Source: Endocalyx cinctus (lineage: Eukaryota; Ascomycota; Sordariomycetes; Amphisphaeriales; Apiosporaceae). Taken from it: a stretch of 64,000 nucleotides of DNA. Both the position numbers and the translations under genes were made by a program. Location of the stretch: the NCBI GenBank assembly GCA_001600455.1, contig BCKC01000012.1:558001-622000 (forward strand), written 5' to 3'. How positions within the stretch are numbered: position 1 is the first letter of the stretch; each line of letters begins with the position of its first letter. Below are positions 31,096-41,973 of this stretch, piece after piece. The notes below the pieces were generated by a model. That model searched no databases. It had not been told where the DNA came from and worked only from the letters and a program-made list of their open reading frames with translations.

Positions 31096-32880
31096 CTAAT
31101 CCTCGTCCCAAGGTAAGTCTCTCTCAAAAACTCTAACGCAGGTGAGGTAACTAGTCATACCGCCTACGACCGGTACCGCGGCAGGGCCGTGGTGACTGAC
31201 TCCTGGAGCGGTGGGAGAGGAGGAGGAGCCCCCTACGCGGTCGAGTTCGAGTTCGAGCCCGCTTCCCATAAGAGGGCGCACGATTTCCCTGGCGGCGCTC
31301 TTGAGCTCGTCCACCCGCTTTTCGAATCGGCGTAAGTTGTCGCGCGAATACAGGTCAGGCGTCAGCTTCAGAAAGCGTTTGCATTCGTCGTGGCCGAGAT
31401 AACCGGCCCCCGAGGGCGATCCGAGGGTTCGATAGGTGCGGCCGAGGGAAGCCAGGTTAGGAGGGAGAGGGGAGGTAACGGCCCCGCCCGGTGCCGCAAT
31501 CCTCACCGTGTTGGGGTTGCCTTCTCCGGCGGCGCGACCGTTGGTATCTCGGCCGGAGGAGTTGTGATGTCTAGATGATGATAGCGAACCGTGGCGAGGC
31601 TGATGAGATGACGACGGCTGTGCCGGTGTCGGTGGTGGGGGCGGAGGAGACGTATTTTCCGCGAGCCATTGGCGGAACAACGAGACGGCGAGCCAGTCTA
31701 GGTACGAAGACTGCGGCGTGATGCGTTCTCCGCGGGAATTCGTCAAGTTCAGTCGAAACAACCGGCTTTCGATCCGGCCGACCATCTCCTCGAGCTCGTC
31801 GACCTTGTCTTCGATGATATCGACTACAAGTTCGGGGAAAGATTGCCGGATGCTGCGCTCTCCCGCGGGCCATTGGCCCACAACGTGGATGAGCGCTTCT
31901 TGAAATATGACTTTGCTACGGCTGAGATAACCTAGGCGTAGATAGCTGACGGGATACTTGGCAATTTGCTTCCATAGACGACTCTGGAACTGCAGTAGAT
32001 GATGGTCGACTCTCGGTCCAACGACGGCCAGAGCATCGTACTGGTCCGCCAACGTGAGCAGCGATTTGCATTGCACGTATGCGTCGGCGATATTAATTCC
32101 ATCCAACACGGGTGGATAATTGTAAAATATGCGGAAGAGGTTATCGTAATCCCGAAGGAGGTCGGCGTCTTGCTGCGAGAGAGTTGTCTCCTGAACCGTC
32201 TTTGACGGTGCGAGAGAAAGATTGGCAACGGAACGGAAGAATGAATTTGAGGAATGCGACTGCAAGTGACCCCCGCCTCTGCTCCTAGGCAGAGTAGTAT
32301 TCGGCACACCGCTCCCCCCACCGAATAACGAAGTCGTAGTCGCCTGTGCTGCGATATTTCCTTTATCATTACTACTCGCTTCTTTCTGTATCAACATCGG
32401 TATGTCGTCCCCTCCTACGCCCATGTCCAGCTCGTATCGCCATCGTCTCCTGGGAGTGGGCGACTCCGCCCCTGGTCGTGATAAGTCACTCCGCTCGTTA
32501 CCACTGGTCGACGAGCTTTCCTCTCCTATCCTAGTAAGATCCCTCGACGGCGGTTCAGGTAACGGAAGGACCGTGGCCTTGGACCATTCCTGACTCGTGC
32601 TCGCCTCGAAGAAGCCCGAGCACCGCGTCAGGGTATGTCTATGTAATAGGTATCTGTTCTCTGTGCCGCCAGCGGCTACGATGATCTCGACATCGCCGGA
32701 ATGGCTGAAAACCGGAAACTCGTTTTGCGGCACGTAGGAGCCGCCGCCACCGGCATGAGAGCGGTTATATCGCTTGCTACGGGAGGTACCATGGGGACGG
32801 GAGGAGTTGCGGGCGGAGACGACGGACGAGGGGCCGCGAAGGGCGATGGAGGAATAGTTGTAATCGGGTTGCGAGACCAT
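31096..32880 (-). CDS. BTB/POZ domain protein with an interrupted BTB fold
   Basis: A single exon for 594 residues, starting at the ATG at 32880-32878; the frame is open slightly further 5' but without an ATG. The BTB start is clear: GDVEIIVAAGGTENRYLLHR (about 62-81) and HTLTRCSGFFEAS. The remaining BTB helices resume only near residue 250 (YDNLFRIFYNYPPVLDGINI, then DAYVQCKSLLTLADQYDALA), so a Ser/Gly-rich insert of about 135 residues splits the domain. A BACK-like helical part follows to about 400, then a Pro/Ser-rich disordered linker and a conserved C-terminal segment (GYLGHDECKRFLKLTPDLYS). BTB proteins often serve as Cullin-3 adaptors or dimerisation partners; the partner here is unknown. 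There is no kelch or zinc-finger part. Confidence 0.86.
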   Translation of the reverse strand: MVSQPDYNYSSIALRGPSSVVSARNSSRPHGTSRSKRYNRSHAGGGGSYVPQNEFPVFSHSGDVEIIVAAGGTENRYLLHRHTLTRCSGFFEASTSQEWSKATVLPLPEPPSRDLTRIGEESSSTSGNERSDLSRPGAESPTPRRRWRYELDMGVGGDDIPMLIQKEASSNDKGNIAAQATTTSLFGGGSGVPNTTLPRSRGGGHLQSHSSNSFFRSVANLSLAPSKTVQETTLSQQDADLLRDYDNLFRIFYNYPPVLDGINIADAYVQCKSLLTLADQYDALAVVGPRVDHHLLQFQSRLWKQIAKYPVSYLRLGYLSRSKVIFQEALIHVVGQWPAGERSIRQSFPELVVDIIEDKVDELEEMVGRIESRLFRLNLTNSRGERITPQSSYLDWLAVSLFRQWLAENTSPPPPPPTPAQPSSSHQPRHGSLSSSRHHNSSGRDTNGRAAGEGNPNTVRIAAPGGAVTSPLPPNLASLGRTYRTLGSPSGAGYLGHDECKRFLKLTPDLYSRDNLRRFEKRVDELKSAAREIVRPLMGSGLELELDRVGGSSSSPTAPGVSHHGPAAVPVVGGMTSYLTCVRVFERDLPWDED

Positions 32881-35247
32881 GAATACGATCAATCAAATCG
32901 GTAATCAAACAAATGGGATCGAGACGAGACAACGATCTCGGTTTTAAATAGAGAGGTGGTTGGGGTCGAATGTGAATCGGATCAAGTATTGACTGACTCG
33001 TGTCCGCATAAGTAGGGGGATTATTATAGCGTCTCTGTTTTAAAACTTTAAAGAAAGCCCGTAGTTTTTGATATTAAAAACGGTCGCGCACACGACCAGC
33101 GTGAATGCACTTTTGTAGCGAATATGGATGTTATGATATCTTGTATCCTCAAAACAATTATGTTCTTATTTTCTTTTCGATAGCAACCCGAGATAGCAAT
33201 GAACCGGTGAACCGACGAGAAGGAGGCGGGGAGCACGTGTGGCTTATGCTCGAAATTCACTGTGAAAAAGAAGCATGTGCACAGGGACCTTGGCCATAAG
33301 ACACATACGTAATAAGCTAGACAAAATTCGACTTTTCCTCCCCAACTGAGAAAGAAGAGATGGGAAAAGAAGGTAAAAATAAAATGATAATCAAAAGTCC
33401 AAAATGACACTTATAATAATCATAAGATAGGTTAAGATAGGGAAGGGGAAAAAAAAAGATGGTGGGAAATAGAAAGTGAAAAAAAAAAGAGAGAAAAAAA
33501 AGCTAGGCTAAGCTCTTGAACGAAGTCTCTCGATTACACCGTTCAGGTCCCACCGAGATTTGACAAGGAACTAATTCGACGTAGACTGATAGGAATAGAC
33601 CTGACGAGCTGAAATATGCAGATTCGCTATCCCATAAGCTACTTAGGTACCTATCAAGTCAAAGCCGATGGAAAGCCGGTTGATGATTGATTGAGTGGAC
33701 GAGTGGACGAGACCTGGCTAAGGCTGTGCTTGGATTTTCGCCACGGTCTTCCTAGGTTAGATAAGTGCTCCGTGGTTGAACGGTTGCCGCCGAAATCGCC
33801 TAGGTAGCTGGCAGACAGGCTGGGCAGTTAGTTAGTCAGATGGATAGTTCAACTCGTAAAATAATAAGTAGCCTTTGATATACAGTATTAATGATGAGTA
33901 GTTGAAATATCCATATGAAACAAAAAATAGAAGTAAATAAATTCAGGACATAACAAAAAATAATATGAATCATATGAAAATATAATTATATTGTTATTGA
34001 TAAACATGTCCTACATTTCACTCACCGAATCAGCAATTATCGCGTTTTTTTCGCGTTTTCTGTGCATCGCATGTGTGCGAGTGTGTGTGTGGGTTCGGCT
34101 TAACTTTCTTGACGGAAGAGTGGTCCATACTGTTTTTTATGTGCTATACATACTGAAAGCCTACAGGTGTTGAAATACCGATAGATAATATCATTCTAGC
34201 CAGTCAGCCAGTGAGCGGGCGTGGGAGTTGTTTGAGAGGATATCGAGAGCTCTCAACCAGTCGATTTCAAGGAACCTCGAATGCCTAAGACAACCAATCC
34301 CACTATCACTCTACCGTAATCGTTTATTCACTAAAGGTTACGTACATGCATATACATATCGTTAAAATACCACGGATCAAGTGAACGAGAGGAAAATAAA
34401 TGCATCCATGGATGTAGGTATATTATTTCTTGGTACAGAGTACTACTAGTGACAAGTGTAGGACAAATTAAGTATTTTAATTACATAGAGTTTTCATTAG
34501 TTGAAAGTTGAAAGTTGAAACGGAACCAGGATGATTCAAGGAACGAAACAAATCTTGGACATGCGCACTACCAACTAAATAAATCAATCGACAAACATTA
34601 AAATGGAAAGAGATTTTTCTGCACAACGACTCGACGTCGCATCGTTAATCTATAATGATTTACTCCTTTGAGATTCAAATCATACTTGTAATTGATTCTA
34701 CATATATGTACAGAGTACTCTCCAACCCTGTCCTCGAGTGGGAATCAGGTACGAACTAACCTAAAAGTATGTATTTTAAGAGCAATGGTTTGGGTTTTGC
34801 CACGTGTGAATGCGACCCGATTTAAGCCCAACCGACTCTCATTTGCCCAGCAGACGAGGAGGCACGAGTCAGATAAAAGGGTCCAAGTCGCCGCATCATG
34901 TACTCAGTTTTGTCTACAATCTCGGAAATCGAAATAGAAGTCAATGTGATAGATAATATTCTACCATATAAGCTTTGAAAATATTGTACAGACTTTAGAA
35001 ACGATGGAAGAAAGAGAAATCAACCGGTTATTTTTTTTAACGCCTTTCCCTTTCTCAAAGCCGTAATAGATAAATCGATATTGTAGCTCAGCCGTGAAAA
35101 GAAAAAAAAATAAAAGAGAATATCGTTATGGATGAAAGGAAATGTCGATGGCTCCAGTCCACACCAGTCCGACCAAAAATACCACACACCAATCCGCGTC
35201 GTTATGCGAATCCTATACCGCAATCACATCGTCTCTCTATCGACTGC
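32881..35247. other. Long intergenic region upstream of the BTB gene
   Basis: About 2.4 kb. It contains A-rich runs at 33449-33502, a GTGTGTGTG stretch near 34082-34091, and the motif TACAGAGTACT at two places (34435 and 34719 areas). The longest frame (33048-33410, minus) lacks an ATG start and family resemblance. No gene, tRNA or transposon recognised. Confidence 0.5.
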
Positions 35248-36207
35248 TCAGCTCATATCCATCTCCACCGTGGCTACTTCTTGAGGTGTAGCGATGTCGA
35301 CGGGCTTGGGAGATTCGGCAGCGGACATGACGTGAAGTCCCTCAAAGACGGGAGGCGACGACTTAAGATTAGCAAAGGCTTGATTGATGTCTTTGCTAAC
35401 GAGTTGACCTTGTCGCAGATCCTCGGCAAAGAGGAAAAAGCCTTCTGATGCTTCGACCAGGTAAGATTGCAGGCCCTTGCTTTCTAGTTGAATTTGAACG
35501 TTCGTAATAGGGAAATGGTTTTCGATGTATCGGGCCCATCCGCGGGCTGCAGCTTGAATGTGTTCGTCTTCGCTTATCCGGCGCCATCCGATGCCGAGGT
35601 GGAGTGTAAAGTTGTCGATTATGGGTTGGCCGCTGGTATCAGCCGATACGTTGGGAGTGTTGGCGGTGGAATCAATATCGCGAACAGGACTAACTCGGCC
35701 AATCGGGGTGTCGCTGCTTGGTATGGAAACTGCGTTCATGTCGAGGCGCTGAGACTTGTTGCTTCTTAACGAAGGTCGATCCTGCTGGTTGATCGCACGT
35801 GCCTCCTCATTTCTGAGGACCTCGTCTGCCGCGGCCTTCTCTTCGACCCAAGTACCGGATTGATTGCCGGCCTCTGAAACATACGAAGACGGAGACTTGA
35901 TGAGCGTCATACCCGGACCGTAGATCCAGCCTTCTTCGGATTCTTTAACGGGCTCGATAGTCTCGAGTTTTGCTTCTTCAACGTCGAGATTAATGGAAGC
36001 CTCGTCCCTAGAACGCTTGCGGCCAGCCACCGACGAAGAAGGGGCCATTGGGGATTGACGTTGCCATTGGGATGGGACGGAGAATGGCTGACGACAGCTG
36101 AGAGGAGAAGAGTGGTGCGGGAAGGAAGACATGCCGAACGCGCCTTGGTGAGCAGCACTTGGAGGCATGGTGAGGACTGGAGATGAGGTACGTTCGAAAG
36201 AGGCCAT
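35248..36207 (-). CDS. Conserved fungal protein of unknown function (319 aa)
   Basis: A single exon beginning MASFERTSSPVLTMPPSAAH. I do not recognise a named domain. The first 170 residues are Ser/Pro-rich and likely disordered, with a basic cluster AGRKRSRDE (about 62-70) that could be a nuclear signal. The C-terminal half looks folded and conserved: DNFTLHLGIGWRRISEDEHI, AARGWARYIENHFPITNVQI and ASEGFFLFAEDLRQGQLVSK. Spacing of aromatic residues suggests an alpha/beta domain of about 110 residues. Long flanking intergenic regions on both sides argue for a regulated stand-alone gene. The coding call rests on the long clean frame, its uniform composition and the two-part architecture. Confidence 0.75.
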   Translation of the reverse strand: MASFERTSSPVLTMPPSAAHQGAFGMSSFPHHSSPLSCRQPFSVPSQWQRQSPMAPSSSVAGRKRSRDEASINLDVEEAKLETIEPVKESEEGWIYGPGMTLIKSPSSYVSEAGNQSGTWVEEKAAADEVLRNEEARAINQQDRPSLRSNKSQRLDMNAVSIPSSDTPIGRVSPVRDIDSTANTPNVSADTSGQPIIDNFTLHLGIGWRRISEDEHIQAAARGWARYIENHFPITNVQIQLESKGLQSYLVEASEGFFLFAEDLRQGQLVSKDINQAFANLKSSPPVFEGLHVMSAAESPKPVDIATPQEVATVEMDMS

Positions 36208-36706
36208 GTTGAAATCTGTTACTACTAAGTTATAGGTAAGAATGCACGAAAAGTTTTGTTAGATTTCCAACTTTGGATGTTGGTTAGCTTGTGAATATGA
36301 TACTGTGTGATATGTGAATTAGTGGTGTATAGTTGCGAATTATGGACAACGAGGCTAGGAAGAGGATATGAATCTGGAAAAGTTATCAAATTCTATGATA
36401 CAACACGCCGATGTGCAGAAAGAAAAGGACATATGATAAGAGTTATGGTGTGTGATACAGGTGGTCCAGGGAACGATAAAGTATGGGCGGACGGATGAGA
36501 AGAACGGAGGGTAGGAAGGTTTGATATGTCGGTAACCGTGCTGAGGAGAGAGTAAGAGGATGGATGGGTAAAAGAGTTTAAATATTTTTATGTGTGACGA
36601 CGAGTTAAAGATGATTAGAAGAACGAGGCGATATAAATAGTATGGATGAATAGAGGGATAAAGGTATACAAGTTATATGGGTGTGGTGTGTATTATATGT
36701 ATGTGA

Positions 36707-36726
36707 GTGTGTGTGTGTGTGTGTGT
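36707..36726. repeat. (GT)10 microsatellite
   Basis: Uninterrupted dinucleotide run about 0.5 kb upstream of the 319-residue gene. Confidence 0.9.
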
Positions 36727-37799
36727 AGGTGGGAAAATAAGATGGCAAGAGTTGAGTTGAGAAGGAAGGTGGGAAAGAATCATTCATGGATGGGGGAAGC
36801 GATTCATGTAAGAAATAAGGAAGGGGAAAAAAAAGGGAAGAAGAAGGCGACGGCAGCTAACAGCTCTTTGCATGTGCAGTGATCAAGACGGAAGACAAGG
36901 ATGGCTTAGCTTCTGGTTGGCAGATGGACGGGGACAGTATGGAAGAAAAAAGAGAAGGAGAGTAACGGATCGGGGTCGGTAATACCTTAGATCCACGCCT
37001 CTTTTTTTATTATTTAATCGATTGTATGGGGTCCAGGACCCCAAGGTACCACCGTCAGACCGTACATTAAATGCTGTAACCTGATAATATTTTCGGGATC
37101 TGTTAGTTTCTACCTTTTCTGTTTCTGGCTGTCTGGGTGAGACTAAGACGGCTGAGACGGTCAAAGGGACAGACCACAAAGAGCCCTGGAGGTAGCTAGT
37201 GTAAAAAGTAAAGTATATTAAAGTACGTACATACGCTAAGTACCTTTAGTAGGTAGGGGGGTTACGTAGGTACTTCTGGGCAATAGTGTAAAAAGCACGT
37301 ACAACTGGGGCTACATAGTAAAAAGGTGGAGATTTCTCGTAAGAATCAACGAATCAGATATGAATATTTCCAAAGTCCCACAGGTCACCGGTCTTTACCA
37401 AAGATAGTAAAGGATCGGAAATGGCGAATGCTGCAGAGCATCAGTAAGGCAACCAGGGTTTGAGTTAATTGATTGGTTCATCTTTAAAAGCAAAGGTTGC
37501 TACGGCTGCCGCTAGGAATCTGGGATAACCCCTTGAACTTGGCATCGTGGGGCACGGAACTTACCTTCTCCTACGGATTTTCATTGGTTAGATCATTTAT
37601 CTAGCCTGAACAGGAAACAATCCTCGTAGGTGAGGAGGAGATCAAGGAGATCAGGGCGGAGTTTGATACAATTATATATGTATCCAGTAGCGTACGGAGT
37701 ATTACATAGGTAGTGTGTATATGTAGGACTTTTTTTATTCTCTTTCTTTTTTTTGTCTTTTAAACACAAAGCCTACGGAGGATTGTATAATGTACGTAT

Positions 37800-38038
37800 T
37801 GCTTTCGGAATTATAGAATATCCTTTATCCGCTGCCTACGTATACACAGTATGTAGTGTGATAGGTACCGTACTAGTAGTGTTATAATGTCTTTTAACAC
37901 TGTAACATAATATCTTCCGATAACTGCGACTATTAGCCTTACAATAGCAAACACCAAAATCTACTGCATACAGCATTCAGAGGAATGTACGTACATACAA
38001 ATATACTGCTTCCGGAATAATGGAACATCTTTTATCCG
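37800..38038. repeat. Diverged direct repeat pair (copies 37800-37831 and 38007-38038)
   Basis: Two 32-nt copies starting TGCTTYCGGAATWATRGAA agree at 27 positions; four of the five differences are transitions. They lie 207 nt apart in gene-free DNA. Confidence 0.7.
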
Positions 38039-38778
38039 TCTATACGTAGTGCAGTCCACAGGTATTGGATCCACCTGGCCCTTTATCATGCGTACAGTAC
38101 ATCATACTACTACACAGTAGGTTGCGTATAAAACCCTACATATAGACCCACCGAGGTCATCATTTAACCTACGCAGTAACTCGTTAAGGTACAGTACAAT
38201 ATTCGTATGTACCGTACGTGATGGACTGAACATTCCTAGGCACTACGTAATACCAGGCCTAGTAAGCTCCAGACAAAGGGCCCCAGCCGAAGTCATCATC
38301 CAATTCAATGGTCTGATCATGGGATCGCTGACTCGCTTCTTTGATTTTTTTTTTTTTTTGAGACAGATAAATACCAGCGTCACTACGTTACCACACAATA
38401 TTACCTGCTTTCGCCCGTTGAGTGATCTTATACTAAATCTGTCTCGTTTCATTATGTCATATTATGATACTTGGTAACATACATGATAATACTCTGTTTC
38501 TGGTATATGTTTTCAGACTGCTGTAGAACATTCGTTTTCGTATTCTATTTCTTTTTTTTTTTTTTGTTCTACACAGCTAAATCGATCAGGTGTGAAACTT
38601 GGCTAATAATAGAAGCTGAAACGAATACTAGGATACTAGACTTACGAAGTACGTATAGCTACGAACGCTACGAAAGCTCAGGGCAACTTGTTTTCGACAA
38701 TAGGTATAATAATACTCTCCAATATTAATAGGCACAGTCCCATGAAAACACATTCCACTTCATCCACAATTCTGGACA

Positions 38779-39947
38779 TCACTCTTCTCCCGAGGATTCG
38801 TCTAAATGCAGGAGGGACATCTCTTGGAGGAAATTTGAATCTCCTGAATTCTCTATCCCGCCGTACAGCCCTCGATACCCGGGCGTATCTAATCCAGACC
38901 GGCTTTGGTCCCCGTTTTGCACTATACGGTTACTGTTCGGCCGGAGCGTTGATCGGGTCGTCCTGCGTGGTACAGGTGCCGTATAAGATCCGAGAAGACG
39001 GCTCTGATGTCGCGCTTCCGGTAAGTTTCTTGGCGTCCGTGGCTGCGATGATGCGGGGAGAGCGTCATTGTATATTTGAAGCCTGCTAGGTCCATCTAAA
39101 TCTGCGAGTGAAGTTTCTGCCCTCGATGGTGAATTAGATGCCTCTCTTTCTCTCCTGTTCGATGCTGTGGTTGAGGGAGCGGTAGGAGATATGAATCTGG
39201 CCGGACGCAAAACCAGCTCCATGGTTCTCGTAGTTGGGCCTATGATTCCTGTTCTACCTTCGGTGGACTGTGTCATGTGTCAGGTGTTTTTGTTTCAGGG
39301 AATTCTTAGCGAGGTTGACTGACTGGAGCACTGTTCTGAATTTCGACCTGATAATTTCTCAGAGACGATCGTCTTGGGGGAGTTGTCGGTGGTCGGTCCC
39401 TCACAAATTCTAACCCGTTTCCAGTGTACGCCCCATCCTGCGCCTATTATCTCCACTATCAGCGTGAGAAATAATCTAGGTCAATCGTTCTTACCAAAAG
39501 AGGAACAAAGGCGTCCGAGAATGCACGGGCTTCTCGCGTGACAGGGAGAGATGTCGTAGTCGGTAAGTTATCATCAGCTCTTGGGTATGACGTCGTCGAT
39601 TGGCCAGAAGGCCCAGCTTGCGAAGAGCTCGAGACTTCTCGGGACTTCTCCGCAACGGGTTCCTGTAGCTTTGGTGGACGTCGTGGAGGGCATGCGAATA
39701 ATCTCGGTCTGCCCTTCTCGTCAACTCTTACGTATGATTCAGAGGCAGATTTACGATGGATTCGATTCGAGGGGCTTTGTTCCAACTCAATATGACCTTG
39801 CGTATCGAGACCTTGAATCCTGGGATTCATCGGTAGCTGTTCAGTGGCGGATCCATTGGCAAGAAATTTGCGAAAGCGACGATGATGCTCAAAATCTTTG
39901 ACCTCTTTCATGGATAGAGATATTGTAGTCGGTGATAGACGAATCAT
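38779..39947 (-). CDS. Conserved fungal protein with YNDxLPxxxQP and TPGxxGLYGG motifs, unknown function
   Basis: A 353-residue protein from three exons: 39947-39495, 39443-39324 and 39267-38779. Both introns are phase 0 and short (51 and 56 nt). Exon 2 has no long frame of its own. It was found because it links FSDAFVPLL to AQDGAYTGNGLEFVRDRPPT and then to STEGRTGIIGPTTRTME without a stop. Intron 2 has a CTGAC branch site. The C-terminal part carries a block I recall from many Pezizomycotina proteins: RLQIYNDALPASSQPRTP, NLPEARHQSR, and later TPGYRGLYGGIEN. The rest is Ser/Arg-rich and probably disordered. The start at 39947 has an in-frame stop just upstream; the next ATG is at 39911. Its function and location are unknown. 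It may be a short-linear-motif protein of the cell cycle or cortex, but that is a guess. Confidence 0.8.
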
Positions 39948-41973
39948 GCTGGCTTAGTCGTTCGACTTTGAAGCCGATGCATGATATACTCGGAGACCAA
40001 AATATGCATTTTGAATACTCTCTAGATTGACTTTAACCATTCTAAGATGGTCGTTCTTATATTACAAAGACCGTAAAGATGAAACCTTACTGATATTGGA
40101 AGTCACAATTGAAGTTAAGTATCAAGACCATAGGTAAGTGTTTTGCGTATTCTAAGGTTGCATGTATCGTATTACTTTAGTACGGAATACTCAAGTAGGT
40201 ACGATATTCTTGCTTCTTAAAGCTTGGCCAAGGTCGTCCTATCAGAGAATAATCAAAGCCAAGGATGTCAACTTCAAGAATTGGATTATCTATGCGCCTA
40301 CTTCGTATAGTTATTATTATTGTTATTATTTTTAACAACAAATGCCGAACCTAGTACTTTCCTAGTAACAGAAAATAAACAACCATCACAGGCTCCCAAG
40401 AAAACATAAAGGGTTGTATCACAGGACTGGCTGACAGATCAACCAGGAGGCTACTTACCATATACCAAATTTATCAAGATAATATTTTATACGGTAATAA
40501 AAGAAAAAAAGGAAAGGGATAGAGATAAAGAAAAAGAAAGATAATATTACAGAGCAAGACCTGAAAATACATATATTGGACAGTAGGTAAATACCTACTA
40601 CATATCCATGGATATATCTAGGTCTACGGCTGTACGGGTATGTATGTATCTACCGAGTGACAAACGGTCTACCAAATACATATCACAGATATCACAAATT
40701 ATTCAAATATACGGTATTCATAATCTTCCCGACCTATCAAGACATCAGAAATATAGCTGCCTACGTATATACGCATACATCCATGGATACGCATACATAG
40801 GCGACAAATAAGCCTGATTTTGATGTTTTCAGTGAATCAAAGCAATTTATAGAAGTCAAACTACACTAAATCCTCAGCCGTTACTACGTCCACGGGTACG
40901 ACAAATTAATCTGAGAAAGTTAATAAATCACGACATTTTCCTTGCTTATCAAATTTCAAGATTTTCAAGGAAATTAGCATCGACGTATCGACCCGCCAAA
41001 CCAGTATGAAAGTAGGACAATTTTAGACTACAGCACCCTCTGCCACTATTGATACTACCTATAATATTAGCACTTCTCTATCATACATATACCATTACAC
41101 TGTATATCTGGCTTTTGTCTATTATTGTGTAGACAGTAGTGGGAATTCTTAGCAATATCCATCCATTTAATCCTCGAACCCATAGACCCTTGTCCATGCA
41201 GTTTAGTCGGCACTCTCTGGCAGATGTCGAGTAGGTGGCCCTGATCGACCGTATCTTCCCCTTCTTCTGTTATCGGATTTCGTACTCTAAGGGGGAGAGA
41301 GAGACAAGAAAAAAAAAAAAAAAAAGATATGAAAATACTTGTTGAACAAACAAATCAACACAGTCAACAATATTTTCTTTCTTCTCGGTACCTAAGACCC
41401 TAAATTACCATTGTCATTGTTCTGCCCTTCTTATCCTAATGATCGACTCTCAAGGCGCAGCAGTCCCATTACGAAATCACAACAAGGAGGCATACACTGA
41501 AAAGTTAGTTAGCCCTTGGATTTTTACGAGAGAGGGGAGCCATACTATTAATAACCTACTCTCTTTTCCTTTGGTGATAGTTACTGGTCATGTCATCTAA
41601 ATGAAGTGTCGTGGTATTTTAAAGGTTATTGATCATCTCTCGTTTACATTCGATCAAGTCCTGATATTATCCTGTCGTCAAATCTCGTTACACTAGATTA
41701 CCTTCTTTCAATTCGAGTTCTTACATATAGAAAAAAAAAAAAAAACGAACATATGCAACCAGCAACCGTCTTTCCGACCAAGCTCCACACCCCTACTACC
41801 TCGACGATTCTCGTCTACGCACGTATATCAGACCACTTATCGATTTCGCCTACCCAAAAGAGAGAGACAGAGACAGAGACAGAGACAGAGAATAAATAAA
41901 TAAAAAATCAAATAAATTCTGCGACATCTAGAAAAATTCTAGGAAGGCCGCCGAGAAGAAGATCACCTGCATT
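39948..41973. promoter_or_regulatory. Divergent intergenic region upstream of the pkh kinase gene
   Basis: About 2 kb between two divergent genes, so it holds both promoters. Visible features are an A17 tract near 41309-41325, an A15 tract near 41730-41745, an AGAGAC repeat (41863-41890) about 85 nt upstream of the kinase ATG, and CATCCATGGATA copies near 40604 and 40779. No gene recognised. Confidence 0.5.
41863..41890. repeat. (AGAGAC)n repeat in the presumed 5' UTR of the kinase gene
   Basis: Four full copies plus a partial one, 84-111 nt upstream of the start codon. Confidence 0.85.

Larger units (their letters stand above)
36208..38778. other. Long intergenic region with diverged repeats
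   Basis: About 2.6 kb. It holds a (GT)10 tract (36707-36726), many TACGTA/GTAC palindromes (37210-38230), a diverged repeat pair (37800-37831 and 38007-38038) and a TACTCCGT motif on the minus strand (37694-37701). The minus-strand frame 36883-37179 shows no family features. This could be the remnant of a degraded element. Confidence 0.5.

Noticed and set aside
33048..33410. 120-codon minus-strand frame rich in Phe
   Set aside because: Lacks an ATG start; composition reflects AT-rich intergenic DNA.
36883..37179. 98-codon minus-strand frame upstream of the 319-residue gene
   Set aside because: No recognisable features; the lysine/arginine pattern looks random.
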